Source of the DNA: Fasciola hepatica
Taxonomy: Eukaryota; Platyhelminthes; Trematoda; Plagiorchiida; Fasciolidae
Direction of reading: 5' to 3'
Assembly (NCBI GenBank): GCA_948099385.1
Contig: CANUEZ040000107.1
Coordinates: forward strand, 1,550,001 to 1,614,000
Length of the DNA: 64,000 nucleotides
The notes beneath the pieces were generated by a model. It made no database searches. It had not been told where the DNA came from and saw nothing but the letters and a program-made list of their open reading frames with translations. Positions 22,244 to 33,249 of this stretch are shown here, one piece after another. The translations under genes and the position numbers were made by a program. How positions within the stretch are numbered: the stretch's first letter is position 1; every line of letters begins with the position of its first letter.

Positions 22244-24237
22244 TCAGGCGCCAATGCCCCCACCCCACAATCCCGTGGCCAACTTCTGACGCATTAGACA
22301 AGGCATGCAACTCATAAGGTTTGTTCCTACGATTGCAAGGCGTGAAGCAAGAGATCCATACGCCCCTGGTTTCCTCGATGTGCCCATGAACTCCTCCCAG
22401 CCTAGCCTGTTTTCTATGCCAAGCGGCTGGTCCCAGTCAAATTTCATCCTACAAAGCGGCTGCCGTAGATCCTTCGTGGGCAGAAACCACGGGGAAAAGA
22501 TAACAGGTGGATAAAACAGACCGGGGATAGCAGACGACATCCTCGGCGTGTAACAGGCTCGCCGCAGAAGCTCACTTTGAAGATGAATTCATCCTTTTTG
22601 GCCTCAGTGTGTTCCCACGACATGTTTCGTTGGAAGTGGTGGGCCATCCAAACCCCGAGCCCTTTCCGCTTCACCGTCGTCTGAAGTAACATCCAACTCC
22701 TCCAAGGTGTTTGATAACCATTTCGTGGGCTGTAACCAACCTTTATTTAGTAACCTTCTCAGTCCCTTTAGATGGGCTATAGCCGTGGCGGCTTCCTCAG
22801 ACGGCCCAAGATAGTTTCCAAAGTAGAAGTCGTGGCTCGCACCGTTTATCAACTCTTGGTTTACAGGCACCCCGTGTAATGTCCATGTTTGTTGAAAAAT
22901 TCCTCTTCTGCTCATATTCCTATACTCTATGACCAATTTTGGACTGTCTTCTCCAACCTAATTCATGCTGACACTGTTTTGTGGTCGACAATTATTCTAC
23001 TCTTAGTGCGCTTACTTTTTCTTTTTATGGTTGTGCTTTCTTACTGAGATTACTTTGAAGACCGTTGGTACGGTAGTGAGATGCACTGATCCAACACAAA
23101 TTTGTTTTATTACTCCTCGGTTTCACTTTCTCGCTCATATCGACTGACCGTAGACGTTCAGCTCGCTTTTGCTGATTTTTGGCTGCCACGCTCAGGAAAT
23201 TGCTCTTTGGGCCTGATTAAGCGTGGAGAACTTGTTCTATTTGTTTTGACTCCAGGACAAGTATCTATTGTTTACTCTTTTTGGCCAACTGTTCCCCTTT
23301 ATACAGAATTTTGTCCTATTGTTGACTTTTTTATTGGATGGATAGTGACTGAGACTCAGTGTCAAAGGTATGATCTTGTTTGTACTTATATTTTTACTCG
23401 CTAATAGTACCGTAGAATTTGCAGAGCAATCGTGTTCTTGATTTGGGTTCTGCATCGATTTGGGCTACGCGTTGCTTTTAGTCTCCAAGGTGCTATCCAG
23501 AAAGAGTGAAGCTTATTAATCGGTGAATCGATAATTGAATCGTTGGTCAGGCTTCACCCGGACCAGGACTTCAGCTTTGGTTGTCACACCCCGTACCTGG
23601 TGGCTTTCCCACACGGGGTATGGCTGGCACGGGACGGTGATTGCACCGACCCAACTGGGTGAACCGCCGTCCTGTATTCCACCATGGATTTATCCATGTC
23701 TTTCCAGTCCCACCAAGAACAGTGATGCATCTCTAACCTCTACTGGTGTCTTCACCTTCAGAACGTTTTCGGTATATCGGTCGACATCGCTACTTTACTC
23801 AGCCGGAACCGGTACAGGACGTCAACCAGAGGGGTCTTTCATTCTAGCCCCGGTAACAAACGGTCGTCCAGTGGCCTTCCATCTAACTTAATGGCGTAGT
23901 CAAGGACCACTCAGAGCTCTTCGTGCTTTTGGGGTTGAAAACGGGGTTGTGCGACAAGTGACATCTTTTCGCCGACTTGCGAGCTGGTAGCCACATTTTC
24001 TGAGCAGTCAAAGATTTCGTCGCTTATGTTTGCTTTTGAGTGTCGCTTCCAAAGGTAGTCGTCAGGGCACAACCCTTCCTTCAACAGAAGTAATCTGCGA
24101 AGAACTTGGCCTTTGTTTCCCGCGAGGCGATCCATCTTTACGCATTGCGGAATAGGCAACTCGAAATTATTTGGCAGGCCTATCATTCCCTTCCATACTA
24201 TCGCAACCACTAGTCTGTTGTTCCGCGATAACGACAA
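22244..24237 (-). pseudogene. BEL/Pao reverse transcriptase, interrupted
   Basis: It begins with the conserved BEL segment before RT at 24237-23911 (VVAIVWKGMIGLPNNFELP, then YLWKRHSKA). After a frameshifted stretch up to about 23540 comes a repeat-like insertion (22970-23530). RT resumes at 22936-22604 with the FYFGNYLGPSEEAATAI block, where the catalytic FYVDD is FYFGN. GLRRLLNKGWLQPTKWLSN follows, then EFIFKVSFCGEPVTRRG at about 22580-22510 and the WDQPL block in 22540-22244. Loss of both palm Asp residues and several frameshifts mean that no active enzyme is possible. Confidence 0.8.
22970..23530 (+). repeat. LTR-like insertion inside BEL/Pao RT
   Basis: This AT-rich, non-coding block splits the BEL RT. 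Its end (23400-23480: TAATAGTACCGTAGAAT, then GATTTGGGCTACGCGTTGCT) resembles the last 100 bp of the LTRs at 52322-52668 and 58064-58439 (GTCGTAGAA/ATCGTAGAAT; GAATTTGGCTACG). It is therefore probably a diverged solo LTR of the same family. Exact ends and a target-site duplication could not be fixed. Confidence 0.4.
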
Positions 24238-24313
24238 ACAATCGTACCCGGGGTCATGGAACTGGCGATCACAAAGATGGGGCAGCCGCTATTCTGTATT
24301 CTTTTCCGCGCAC

Positions 24314-24745
24314 TCAACTGACAGAGCCAAGCCGCCCCATGGGTCCAAATAATATCCAGCCCAATACCGTGAGTAGTGCTTGGGGTGCTCGTCGGTTTCC
24401 CACCCTCAGCTTCAGCAACCGGTGGGTTTCAGGTACGTTACAAAGAAGCACGAAATCCACATCATCTTCCCGTTTTACGATCGTAAAGCCTCGGGGATAG
24501 GGCCACTGGGACAAAATTGGATCGACCGACTTCGGGGCTCGCGTGGGCACATCGTTCAGCTTGAAAGCCTCTCTAAGCTCAACGTGCCTACTGTTGTCCA
24601 GAGAGGCGAGTTGCAGTTGTACTCCACTGACAGCCAAGACCTGAGTCCCACCCACTGTGCTCACTGCAGGTGACTTGGGGGTTCTCTCACTCTGGTTCTT
24701 CTTCACAAAACCTCCTTTCACCCAAAGTCGTACTAGACTCCCCAT
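24314..24745 (-). pseudogene. BEL/Pao protease-region (peptidase A17-like)
   Basis: A 143-codon open frame ends with DDVDFVLLCNVPETHRLLKL and then ALLTVLGWILFGPMG. These are the conserved C-terminal signature of the BEL/Pao aspartic protease region (usually ---LLIG-D-PE-H, then A--T-LGW-L-GP). The active-site DTG/DSG block is not clear here. It lies between the gag zinc knuckle and RT on the same strand, as expected. Confidence 0.8.
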
Positions 24746-25049
24746 CCCAAAGCGCTCGGGCTCTGGTCACCCTTAGTGGAGTGACCACCTAATGGGCGAC
24801 CACTCCCAAACGAACCGGTTTTCGAGTAGCCTGGCGTTCTGGGAAGATCAAACTCGGTTTCATTTTTTGCCAGATAGGGCTGTTCCTACCTGGTGTGGCA
24901 CCCGGTGGTGTCTGCCCGCGCAACCTTCTTCGTCGCACCTCGCTTCCACTTGACAAGGAGCTTCTCGGTGTGAGTTGCCGAGGCGTACGAAACAAGCTCC
25001 CACCGTCTTTACCTTTGACGTCGTTCATTTTCTATGGCCCCGAGGAACT

Positions 25050-26000
25050 TCAGACAGTCTCTAAACCCGTGATTCTCTTCGCAAGACATGCAGCCTGGAG
25101 AAGCCACAACTGACCGCGACGTGAAAAGCATGCTGGTCAAAGGCTGTTTTGCCGGCTACTCCCGTACGGCGTCTTCATCCTGACTGGTACTATATTTGTT
25201 CGTTTTGTAGCTATCGCGAACGATTCGACCAAGTCCACTGTCCGTTTTTCTCGCTTGACCGTCCAAGTAAACAGTCAAGTCCTCGGCCATCCCAGCATAT
25301 GCTTTCCGCTTGTTAGGCCCAGCTATCCTGTGGTTCAGTAGACGGACAATGAACTATCTCGTTTTCACAGTATGCATCTCTTTAGGACCATCGCAGTAAC
25401 CCGGGCAATCTGGGGCCATTGAAAGATTTTGCATCTCAAAGACAAGGTGGGATATCGTGTAGACATGGCTCCTTTTTCATCTGGCTTCGGGCACCGTTTC
25501 TTCAGTCCTATTACGAGCCACTTTCAACGGATGGTCGAACAAATCCTTCGGCGTCTTCCTCGTTCCTATGTAGCCTTGAACTAGCTTAAGCCTGATACAA
25601 CCATCAACAGCTTCCCTAGCTCGTTCTAGGCGATAGTGGGTTAGCTACAGCAGCCTCTGCCCTGGATCTATCACCCCAGCCTCGACAAAGGTTTCAAATC
25701 GTTAAACGAACCTGCGATATTTCCCCGCTCTTCCGTCGCAGGCTGTCAGCTTCATTCTCATTAGGTTGATTGGTGGTTGCATTGGTACCAACTGCTTGAC
25801 GGCCGGTGCAGGGCTTTTCCTTTTTACAGCCCTTGGTTTATTGCGGGGATCATTCGCAATAGATCCACGCTCTAGCTCGTTCTGCCTGAATTTGCCCTCC
25901 GCATCCTAAGCCTGCAGCCCAGCAGACGCTAAATCTTGTTCTATCTCCAATATCTTAAGCCTGCAGAGATCAGCACTGTTAGAATTAATACCACCTTCAG
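25050..26000 (-). pseudogene. BEL/Pao gag with CCHC zinc knuckle
   Basis: Minus-strand frames contain gag blocks typical of BEL/Pao: DGRAGKYRRFV then RFETFVEAGVIDPGQRLL, followed by LTHYRLERA. A zinc knuckle CMSCEENHGFRDC at 25092-25054 fits C-X2-C-X3-H-X4-C. Gag forms the particle and binds genomic RNA in working elements. The frames change several times and include stops. With PR, RT, RH and IN downstream it makes a nearly complete but dead BEL/Pao element. Confidence 0.75.
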
Positions 26001-26299
26001 TAGTACCAGAGCTTGCACTGACGGGGCTAGGAGACCTAAAATTATCCGGAGAATGAAAAGCACCTAAAGCCCTTCAGCAACTTGCCGAGTTAATTTCTGT
26101 CTAATTCCTGATTATTTTGCTAGTCTCATGGGCACAGAGTATACTCTCTCACACCCCTATTGATCACTTTGTTTATTGCAAGACGCCTGGGTAGCCCAAT
26201 TTGCACGAATCCTGAAACAGAATCGGTTTGTGGTTTCTACAATACTGAGTTAATAAATAAACGACCTCTTTAAACATACACAAACCTCAAATATGCGAC

Positions 26300-26600
26300 C
26301 AAGTCACGATGTGTGGCAGACGAGCACGTGAGTCTCACAAGTCCGACCAGGATGTGACAGAGCCTCGTGTTGGATGTGAACAAACAAAGGTCAGTTTAGA
26401 AAAAGGTGGATGGCATGAAAGTCGCAAGTAAGGTATATAAGTGATCAATTCCAAGAAATCAGGGTATTACAGTGCTTCAGAAGGACTTTCTATGACTGGT
26501 CTTCACATTCTTGGTTGACTATCAGAAATCTGCTGCTTTCCAATGGCAGAAACTGTGGTTACTCGAGAGCTGTTAACCGCTGCTTCCTCCTCTGTAGTAA
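26300..26600 (-). repeat. LTR-like 5' repeat of BEL/Pao element
   Basis: Shares GTGAGTCTCACA, GACCAG, TGACAGAG, AACAAAGGTC, CAAGAAATCAG and CAGAAGGA blocks with 19672-19800. It lies about 300 bp upstream (minus strand) of the gag start, where a 5' LTR would be. Divergence from the other copy is substantial, so the element is old. Confidence 0.5.
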
Positions 26601-26889
26601 AAATTTGTGACGACCAGGACCGCAGTAACATAAGATCATGGCCCAATCTGTCATGAGATTGAGCGACGGATGTTTCCAGTGGGTTCAGCAGCGGAGTTCA
26701 TCTAAACTCCCCACAATCTCTATGGTGTGCGTACACTTGTCCTATTTCCATCCCACTTTATTCCCCCTTCTGAGCCTACTTATCTTACTGTTTCACGCAA
26801 ATTTCCACATTTTCACGAATTATATCTGTCCATTCCATCACCTGTATCAACAATATCATGCACATGGCATGCTCCGGGCGTCTCCGAAA

Positions 26890-26925
26890 TAAACTGATAT
26901 TATTGTTATTATTATTATTACATAG
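26890..26925 (+). repeat. AATAAA and (TTA)n tail, probable 3' end of a non-LTR element
   Basis: AATAAACTGATATTATTG followed by TTATTATTATTA resembles the microsatellite tail of RTE/CR1-type elements. The short frame upstream (26638-26892) is not recognised. The tail belongs to a different insertion from the minus-strand CR1 piece that starts at 27140. Confidence 0.4.
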
Positions 26926-27139
26926 AACTGTAGTCGAGAATGCCTGACGATTACGAGATTGCTCTTTGTTACACGCCATTTTAGGATGGATTTACACGTC
27001 AGAATTCGTTGGCTACCGCGAGAATGTGTTCTAGATGGTCTAAAAGGGCTCCAACTGGCATACTCACCGGCCCACCTGGCTGGCGTCGAATCCGCCCAAG
27101 GGATGCCGGGCGATAAAATGGATTAGCCTCTAAAACCTC

Positions 27140-28800
27140 AACCCAACGTTTACGCCCAAGCAAAGGGCTTGACAGAAAATATCGGCCCTTTTGGAAATCA
27201 TACTGCGAATGGCTAAGAAGCCTACGACCATCTGGATATTGATGCGTTTGTGGAGAGACTAGCTGTTATGTAATCTTTCCGATCACACACGTATTGTTAA
27301 CTGGGCGGTTTTTTACACCTTTCATCCATATGCCACCCCTGAACATAGGGATGACAACCGCTTTTTCCCCTTTGAGAGGAAGCATGCCGTATGCCATCGG
27401 GTTGCAGAAAGGACTCGTGAAAGGAAGTATAATGACTTTAACCAGTTTCTGAGGGACAAATGGATTGATCTTGTCCGAGCCGGGCAGTATGTTTGGCTAA
27501 AACCTCCGCAGAACACGGGCCAGACCAACCATCACGAAAAATTGCAGTGTCATGACAATTCAACTCTGTAGGGGCCGAGTTGAAGACGACATCCTCCGGC
27601 AAAAAATCAGCGTAGTGTCGCGCCAACAATGTTGCTTTATCGCTCTCAGGGTTCGCGATATCTCTACCATGTAACAGTGTTGGAATGCCAACAGGGAACT
27701 TGGCCTGTCTTCTCAGATATGCAAATAACCTTTTCGGCGCGGAGGCATGGTCGACCGCAAGTCGCATTTCGTATTCTTGCATCCTGATAGTTTTCGTCTT
27801 TGAACACCAGAATCGGATTGGCTTAAAACTGTCGTATCCCGTGCGGGGATAAAAAACGTTTCCAAGCTCGGTTTCGTTGCCGCCACTGACTTTGTCGTTC
27901 CCCGTCAAACCACGGCGGTCCACTTGCATGACTTCGTCGCCCGTGTTTGTATGCAAGCAAGCCCATCAATGCAGGTACTTCAAAATTAAGGGAACTCCAG
28001 GCTTGACCCACCTCATCACTAATGATCGAATCTTAGGGCAGGAAGCAGCGGCTTCTTTCAACTCAACAAGGAGCACTCTCCACACATTCAGTCCTCACGG
28101 CTGTTCCTGATGAACAAAAGCCCCGCGCCTCGAATGGATGACTTGTATCGTGTGACCGCTGTAGCTCGAAGGCGGTAGAAGACCGATTCTGTTTATGACA
28201 GAGGTTCGCGGGAAGAACACTAGGTAAAGGGGGATACTCAACCCACCTGACATCAGGTCTGTCTCTGCGAGTGCCGACAGGCTGTGAGTTGATGTACTGC
28301 TTCGTGCAGACATAGAGGACATGTTCATGAAATTCTAGCAGGTACTCGATACCCGGTCTTCAGGAGGAGCTTTACAGTGGCCAAAGGCCAAAGAATGGCC
28401 GTCTGCCGCCCATCCATGTGCGGATTGAGAATACCTTGCACTACGACAGCCGGCGTAGGATAGATGGTTTCAAGCACCAGGTAGCCACTGAGTGAGAGTT
28501 TGCTCTGCACCGTAACGACCCTCCATATGCCTTGGTGCGGGTAGGAATGAAGTAAATGTACTGGTACTACATTTTCACGTGCGTGACAAAGAACTCCTCT
28601 ATCTCTTATACAAATTAGGTCCACGCGGAACAGCACTTACTCCGGTAATGAGGCCTCTGATTCCCGGAAACCATTCAACTAGGGCCTTTAGTTTGTCCTG
28701 CCAGCTGATTATTCAGCTTACATTGGTAAGAGTCAGCTTCGCGGACCCAGCCGGGTCGCCCCCCCCCTGGATCTCCGCATAAACCTCGTTCATCTTCTGA
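27140..28800 (-). pseudogene. CR1/Jockey-type non-LTR element: endonuclease to RT start
   Basis: On the minus strand the frame 28636-28325 matches an AP-endonuclease-like domain of CR1 elements (GVLCHARENVVPVHLLHSYP, then SGYLVLETIYPTP). 28328-28095 holds the end of the domain (LPPSSYSGHT for the usual SDH block). The frame 27956-27438 has the EN-RT linker (YEMRLAVDHASAPKRLFAYL, then DKATLLARHYADF) and the RT start. Near 27290-27150 a shifted frame gives LLSHSQYDFQKG, the QHGF-KG block. The catalytic RT core is absent, so this is truncated and inactive. Confidence 0.75.
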
Positions 28801-28949
28801 CTCTTCTCAGGAGAAAGGTCTTGGTGGAGACTGAGGGGTATTCCTTTAGACAGTAGCTTCGTCGTAGAACCTCGCTTGCTTCCTCTAGAGAACTGAGGAC
28901 GAATTCATGATTCCGCGGTTCTCCGGACCCCTGAAGCTCCTCGAATTCG

Positions 28950-29095
28950 AAGGCAGCTCTGTTTCAGTGCGGTGATTCGACTGTCTCCTCAAGCGGTTTA
29001 GTGCTCTACAGTTTCACTTCAAGTATCCAACCAATCAGGTGAAGTCGGACTGTAACTGTTAGATCGTGTGGATGCATGGAGTCATTGACCTCCGA
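28950..29095 (+). repeat. 5' LTR of gypsy element (28.9-32.2 kb)
   Basis: Matches 32085-32195: TTTCACTTCAAGTATCCAAC and CCAATCAGGTGAAGTC here, against TTTCACTTCTAGCATCTAAC and the same CCAATCAGGTGAAGTC there. CTGTTAGATC follows in both. A gypsy gag-pol lies between on the plus strand. The outer edge is uncertain. Confidence 0.65.
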
Positions 29096-29199
29096 AAATT
29101 TGGACTTGCGCTGTGATTCATCCCAGATCGAAAGATGGGTCAGAATGTTAAGCTGTGATGAGGTGTTCCAAAAGAAGCTTAGCGAGATTGGTCGGCCTT

Positions 29200-29830
29200 A
29201 TTCCTCACAACCGGTAATCGCGATTTGTGCCTATCGTTAAAGAACTTGGCTCATCCTGATTCATCCGCAAAACTGCCGTTTGAGGAACTGAAAGAACTTC
29301 TGCCGAACCTTGTTATGTCAGTCAGTTTCCAGGCCATTCGAGGCGCAAAATTTAGTTCACTGGTATGAGAACAAAGTGCACATTGTAGCGAATTCCTTCT
29401 AAAACTGAATCAGCAGGCTGCCAGATGCAATCATGAAGGTCGGTTGGAAAAAGTGCTTTGTAATCGAACAGATGCCGGGATCAACAAAATCACCCTCTAT
29501 CAAAGCTTGCTGGAACAGAAGGGCTCGAACTTTGCAGAGGCTTGCAAGACTTGTGAGCTTCTTGATGACACGCAATCCGCCACCACAATTTAGACCACAA
29601 TTTTTCGTCAACCAAAGAAATTCAAGCTAAAGCACCAGCGCCGCGACCACCGAGCACACGTCAAACAGTCACACCATTCCGAAGCTGACATGTTTCATAA
29701 ACCTGTGAACAGATGCATGTCACGTGAAGGTTTCCATTTGCATTCAACTAGACACTTCAGCCAAGCCGCTTACCACGCGTGTGGCAAAACTGGCCCTTTA
29801 AGGAAGTTATTCCTGGGACCTAGGTGCAAA
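29200..29830 (+). pseudogene. Ty3/gypsy gag
   Basis: Shifted frames give LPFEELKELLPNLVMSVSFQ, then AIRGAKFSSLV and LLKLNQQAARCNHEG, the gag motifs also seen in the palindrome gypsy but diverged. NRTDAGIN and LLEQKGSNFAEACKTCELL follow. The zinc-knuckle block at 29710-29830 (VNRCMSREGFHLHSTRHF, then YHACGKTGPLRKL) has lost several Cys/His ligands. There are stops in every long frame. Confidence 0.7.
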
Positions 29831-30189
29831 CTGTTAGAGGTAACCGGAACGAATAAAACAAAGATACCGAACCCATCTGCATACTGGAAGCCACCTGTCA
29901 GAACAATCCATTCCTGCACAAACCTGGGCCATTTGAAAGAAGATTTCAACGTGATTCTATTGTGGGCATAGGAACCTTTGAGCGCAGCATTCGTGAGAAC
30001 GGGCTGAAGACGAATTTTACCCGTACAACCAATAAACCTACTGATATACGCACTCAGGCTGTAACTGGCCACCACCTCACGTTGTTCAGTAGAAAGTCCC
30101 CGATAGTGTAATCCAAGCAATACACGTATGTTCCAGTCCGCTCCCTGATTTCAGTTCATAGTCCGTCTACTCTGGGATTGAATGCATTA

Positions 30190-31320
30190 CGGGCCATGAG
30201 TCATCCACTTTCATTTTACCCAGCCTCGGCCACTGCAGATGATCCCGTGATTCTCCAGCAACCGGATGTTCAGCCCCCCGACAATCGTGGCGGAATGGCA
30301 GTGGAGCCGGCAAAGTTGGAAGTCGATGGCGATTTGGTGCTGGTCAAATGAATGTTACTGCCTTGCGGTCAGAGAGGTGTTCTGGATGCATCGAGGCAAA
30401 TGGAGTACGAAGGTGTGATCACTCCAGTCGGTTCGTCTTCTCGGGCGACTGCGATAGTTGTGGCAATGAAATGTGATAGGAAACCCCACATACCCCTGGG
30501 GACTACAGGCTCACTTTGAATGCACGACTACTGAGATGCGCAGCGACTATTACGGAACCGAAAGATTTTATGACTTACATGCTCGGCAGTACGTCTTTTC
30601 TAAGACTGATCTCACTGACGCATAATTACAAGTTCCGCTGCTCCCAGAATCGAGGCTGCCTGCCACCACCGACACTCTTTTGGGACATGTTTCGGCACAG
30701 CTTTCTACTCTTTGTATTGATTGTTTCATCCGGAGTTTTCCAGGCTGCTATCGACCGAGTTATTGAGGGTCTGACCGGGGTAATGGCATATTATGATAAT
30801 GTGATCGTCTCCGGTGCATCAAAAGAAGAAGACCACCAACGTTTGAAGCAGACCCTGGAGGGATTCGTAACAGCCTGGTGTCCGGGAATTGAACTTCATG
30901 GGGTTCACCGTAAACTCCAGTGGGTACCAGCCAGACCCTGATGGTTTTAGACCTGTAGCCGAGGTGGAGTCAACAAAGAATCAAGCACGCCTAAGATGGA
31001 TTCTTAGTTCTCTGCAATACCCTTCCGGGTTCACACCGAATTCTGCAAAACGTGCACGGATGTCATTCCTCTCCGAGTCATCGAATATTTGGAGGTGGAC
31101 TGACCGACGTAAGCTAGTCTTGCGAGATCTCATTAGCAGCACAGCTGAAGGTCCCAAGGTGGCTCTATTCGTGTTATCCAAACACGCGATGTTAACCATG
31201 GATGTATCTAAGGTTGGAATCGGTGCATTTCCTGGAACAAGTGGATACGAACTCAAAGCCAAGCCCTTGGAACCCGGGGCCGGCCTGCTACATCCCATGG
31301 CAACGTGAGGAAGCCGAGTT
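30190..31320 (+). pseudogene. Ty3/gypsy reverse transcriptase and RNase H
   Basis: RT starts with TPVGSSSRATAIVVAMK (usually SSPWA-PIVVV-K). It runs through MNARLLRCAATITEPKDFM and SSGVFQAAIDRVIEGLTGVM, and reaches AYYDNVIVSG where the YxDD box is YYDN. The frame 30889-31308 carries LHGVHR/MNFMGFTVNSSGYQPD, the primer-grip and thumb region, and TMDVSKVGIGAFPG, the RNase H start where TTDAS is TMDVS. The family resembles the gypsy at 51.8-54.05 kb. Catalytic losses and stops make it inactive. Confidence 0.82.
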
Positions 31321-31329
31321 GTAAGCCCC

Positions 31330-31990
31330 CTCCCTGAGCAGACACCATGTCCTAGTGTTGATTGGTACATGCTCGAGATGTCCTGATTCCTTTTTGAAAT
31401 CGGTGCCAAAACATCGCTTGTATTTCAGGCTCCAAGAATGCCCCAGCCGGGGGTGCATCCCGAAATTGCCCGCCAAAGGTTATGGATCCCAGCTCGGTGT
31501 ATCTGAGTTGAAACATCGGTGGCATAACACTGGCTGTCGAAATCTTCGAACGGCACCTCATCACTTATGTTCTAATGGTGCTGCCGAAACTTTGGTATTC
31601 GTTGTAAAGGGTGATATCAACCCAGCCAATCTAAGAGCACCTACGGAAATGGAGACATTTCTCGACAATTTTCTACTACAATATCAGGACGCAATGCGTT
31701 TGACGAAGGAAGAAACCCCAGCCATGTTCTTCAAATCCAGAAGCCTCAGGCGGTCACTAAGGAGTCATGATTCAATAGATGTAACATACTTCTGAGTCAA
31801 TGAGCTCTGACAAGCCAAAGGGGTCATTACAAGGCAACTTGGTCCTCCCACGGTAGAGATCACGGACCCTAAAGGTGCAACCGTACACCGGCGCCACCTT
31901 GGTCAACTCCACATCAGAGAAGCTCATGGATACAAAGCAGAATCCGTGACACAGTGTGCTTATCGAACTGCTCCAAAAGAATAAGACAAA
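31330..31990 (+). pseudogene. Ty3/gypsy integrase, truncated
   Basis: Within 31355-31795 the segment HRWHNTGCRNLRTAPHHLCS then NGAAETLVFVVKGDI corresponds to the third catalytic block (Glu kept in GAAET). FLLQYQDAMRLTKEETPAMF is the post-core region. QLGPPTVEITDPKGATVHRR then HLGQLHIREA near 31830-31925 is the C-terminal tail. The N-terminal zinc domain and the first two Asp blocks are missing or unrecognisable. It precedes a polypurine tract and the 3' LTR. Confidence 0.75.
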
Positions 31991-32069
31991 AAGGCCGATG
32001 AAACTCCCATGCAGCCTTTCGCACTAGTTTAGGATCGGTACCTCAGGAAGGGCAAGTAGGCGAGGAACT

Positions 32070-32240
32070 TCAGAGGGGAGAAGGTTGCAGTGGTTAGAAT
32101 ACTTCCGCTCGCGGGTCAATGCTCCATAATTTCACTTCTAGCATCTAACCAATCAGGTGAAGTCTAACCTTAGCTGTTAGATCAAGCTGATACTGTAAAG
32201 TTGCCCTATGGCTGGTCGGCACGTTTTCTGCCAGTAAATG
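32070..32240 (+). repeat. polypurine tract and 3' LTR of gypsy element
   Basis: CAGAGGGGAGAAGG (32072-32085) is a polypurine tract. The LTR begins at about 32086 with TGCAGTGGTTAGAA and contains CCAATCAGGTGAAGTC and CTGTTAGATCA, shared with the 5' copy at 28950-29095. The right edge is not resolved. Confidence 0.65.
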
Positions 32241-32249
32241 CACGCCTAT

Positions 32250-33249
32250 TTTGGTATGTAAACGAGTTAGTACCAATCAAAAGTGACAGAATGCATTCTT
32301 GCTTTTCTTTCTGATCTTGTAGCTCTACAAATGCGCGTAGTCCGGGTTCGAGTAATTTCCTCAAGTACGTTTGGCCAGTTAGATACGACTTCTAAACTCG
32401 GAACGTTGCTCCCGGTCGTGCCCCATCTGCCATGCACAATATATTCAAGGCCAGTCTGAGATGCATCAGATAATGATCCAGTCTGTTCTGGGGAGGAGAA
32501 TTCAGTAACTTCCGGGCAGCCAGGTGCCGGGAAGCATTGTCCACGCGGTGGTGGAACCGTTTTGTGGAGGGTGTTGTGACCTCCTTTAAACGTCCCTTAG
32601 CACCCTAATAGCACCAGAACAACAAATCCAGACAGCGTTTGAATAGATCGAAATGATGATGGTTTTCATGGCAGGTGCTAGACATTTTGGAACCAAAACT
32701 CGGCCTTGACAGAACATGAGAATGTTGAAAATAACTTTAGTACAAAAGGCCAAAGATGCATTGTATGCAGAGATGACGCAAGCCATGAATGACGGAGGCC
32801 CACCGGGATTCAGTGAATGGAGTAAGTTATGGAAGAGAACTAAAGGAACTGCTCTGCACCGTGACGCTGGGCTGTGTGGAGGATAGGGAGAGGAGGAAGC
32901 ACATAAGATCGGGAGAAACATATCAAACGAACTACCTTGCACAGTGAAATAAAACTGAGGTGATGAAGAAAGGAACGGTCAACCATAAAGCACTGGGTCA
33001 AGCCGCAAAATCACAAAAGTACATCGATTCTATCAGCAGAAGGGAATCCACCCGGTCGCAAGGACAAATTTCGTAACTGCGGGAACCGAGTCCTTTCATT
33101 CCCCATCCATCTGTATTGTGGTAAAATCCAGCCTTGGCCCTGGCAATGTAAACAAAAATTCGAAGTAAGTGGCGGAGCTGGCTTGTGTTTACAGGAGCCT
33201 ATCCTCTGACGCGGATTAAGAGGCCGGTCTGCTGGGAAACCTAGCACCA
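32250..33249. other. no recognisable gene
   Basis: Short frames on both strands (up to 118 codons at 32586-32942, minus) with no family motif. The purine-rich plus strand suggests decayed coding sequence of the non-LTR element that begins downstream, but I could not anchor it. Confidence 0.4.

Noticed and set aside
26638..26892. 84-codon frame with a hydrophobic stretch as a membrane protein
   Set aside because: It ends in AATAAA and a (TTA)n tail typical of a non-LTR 3' end, so the hydrophobic run is probably translated T-rich noncoding sequence.
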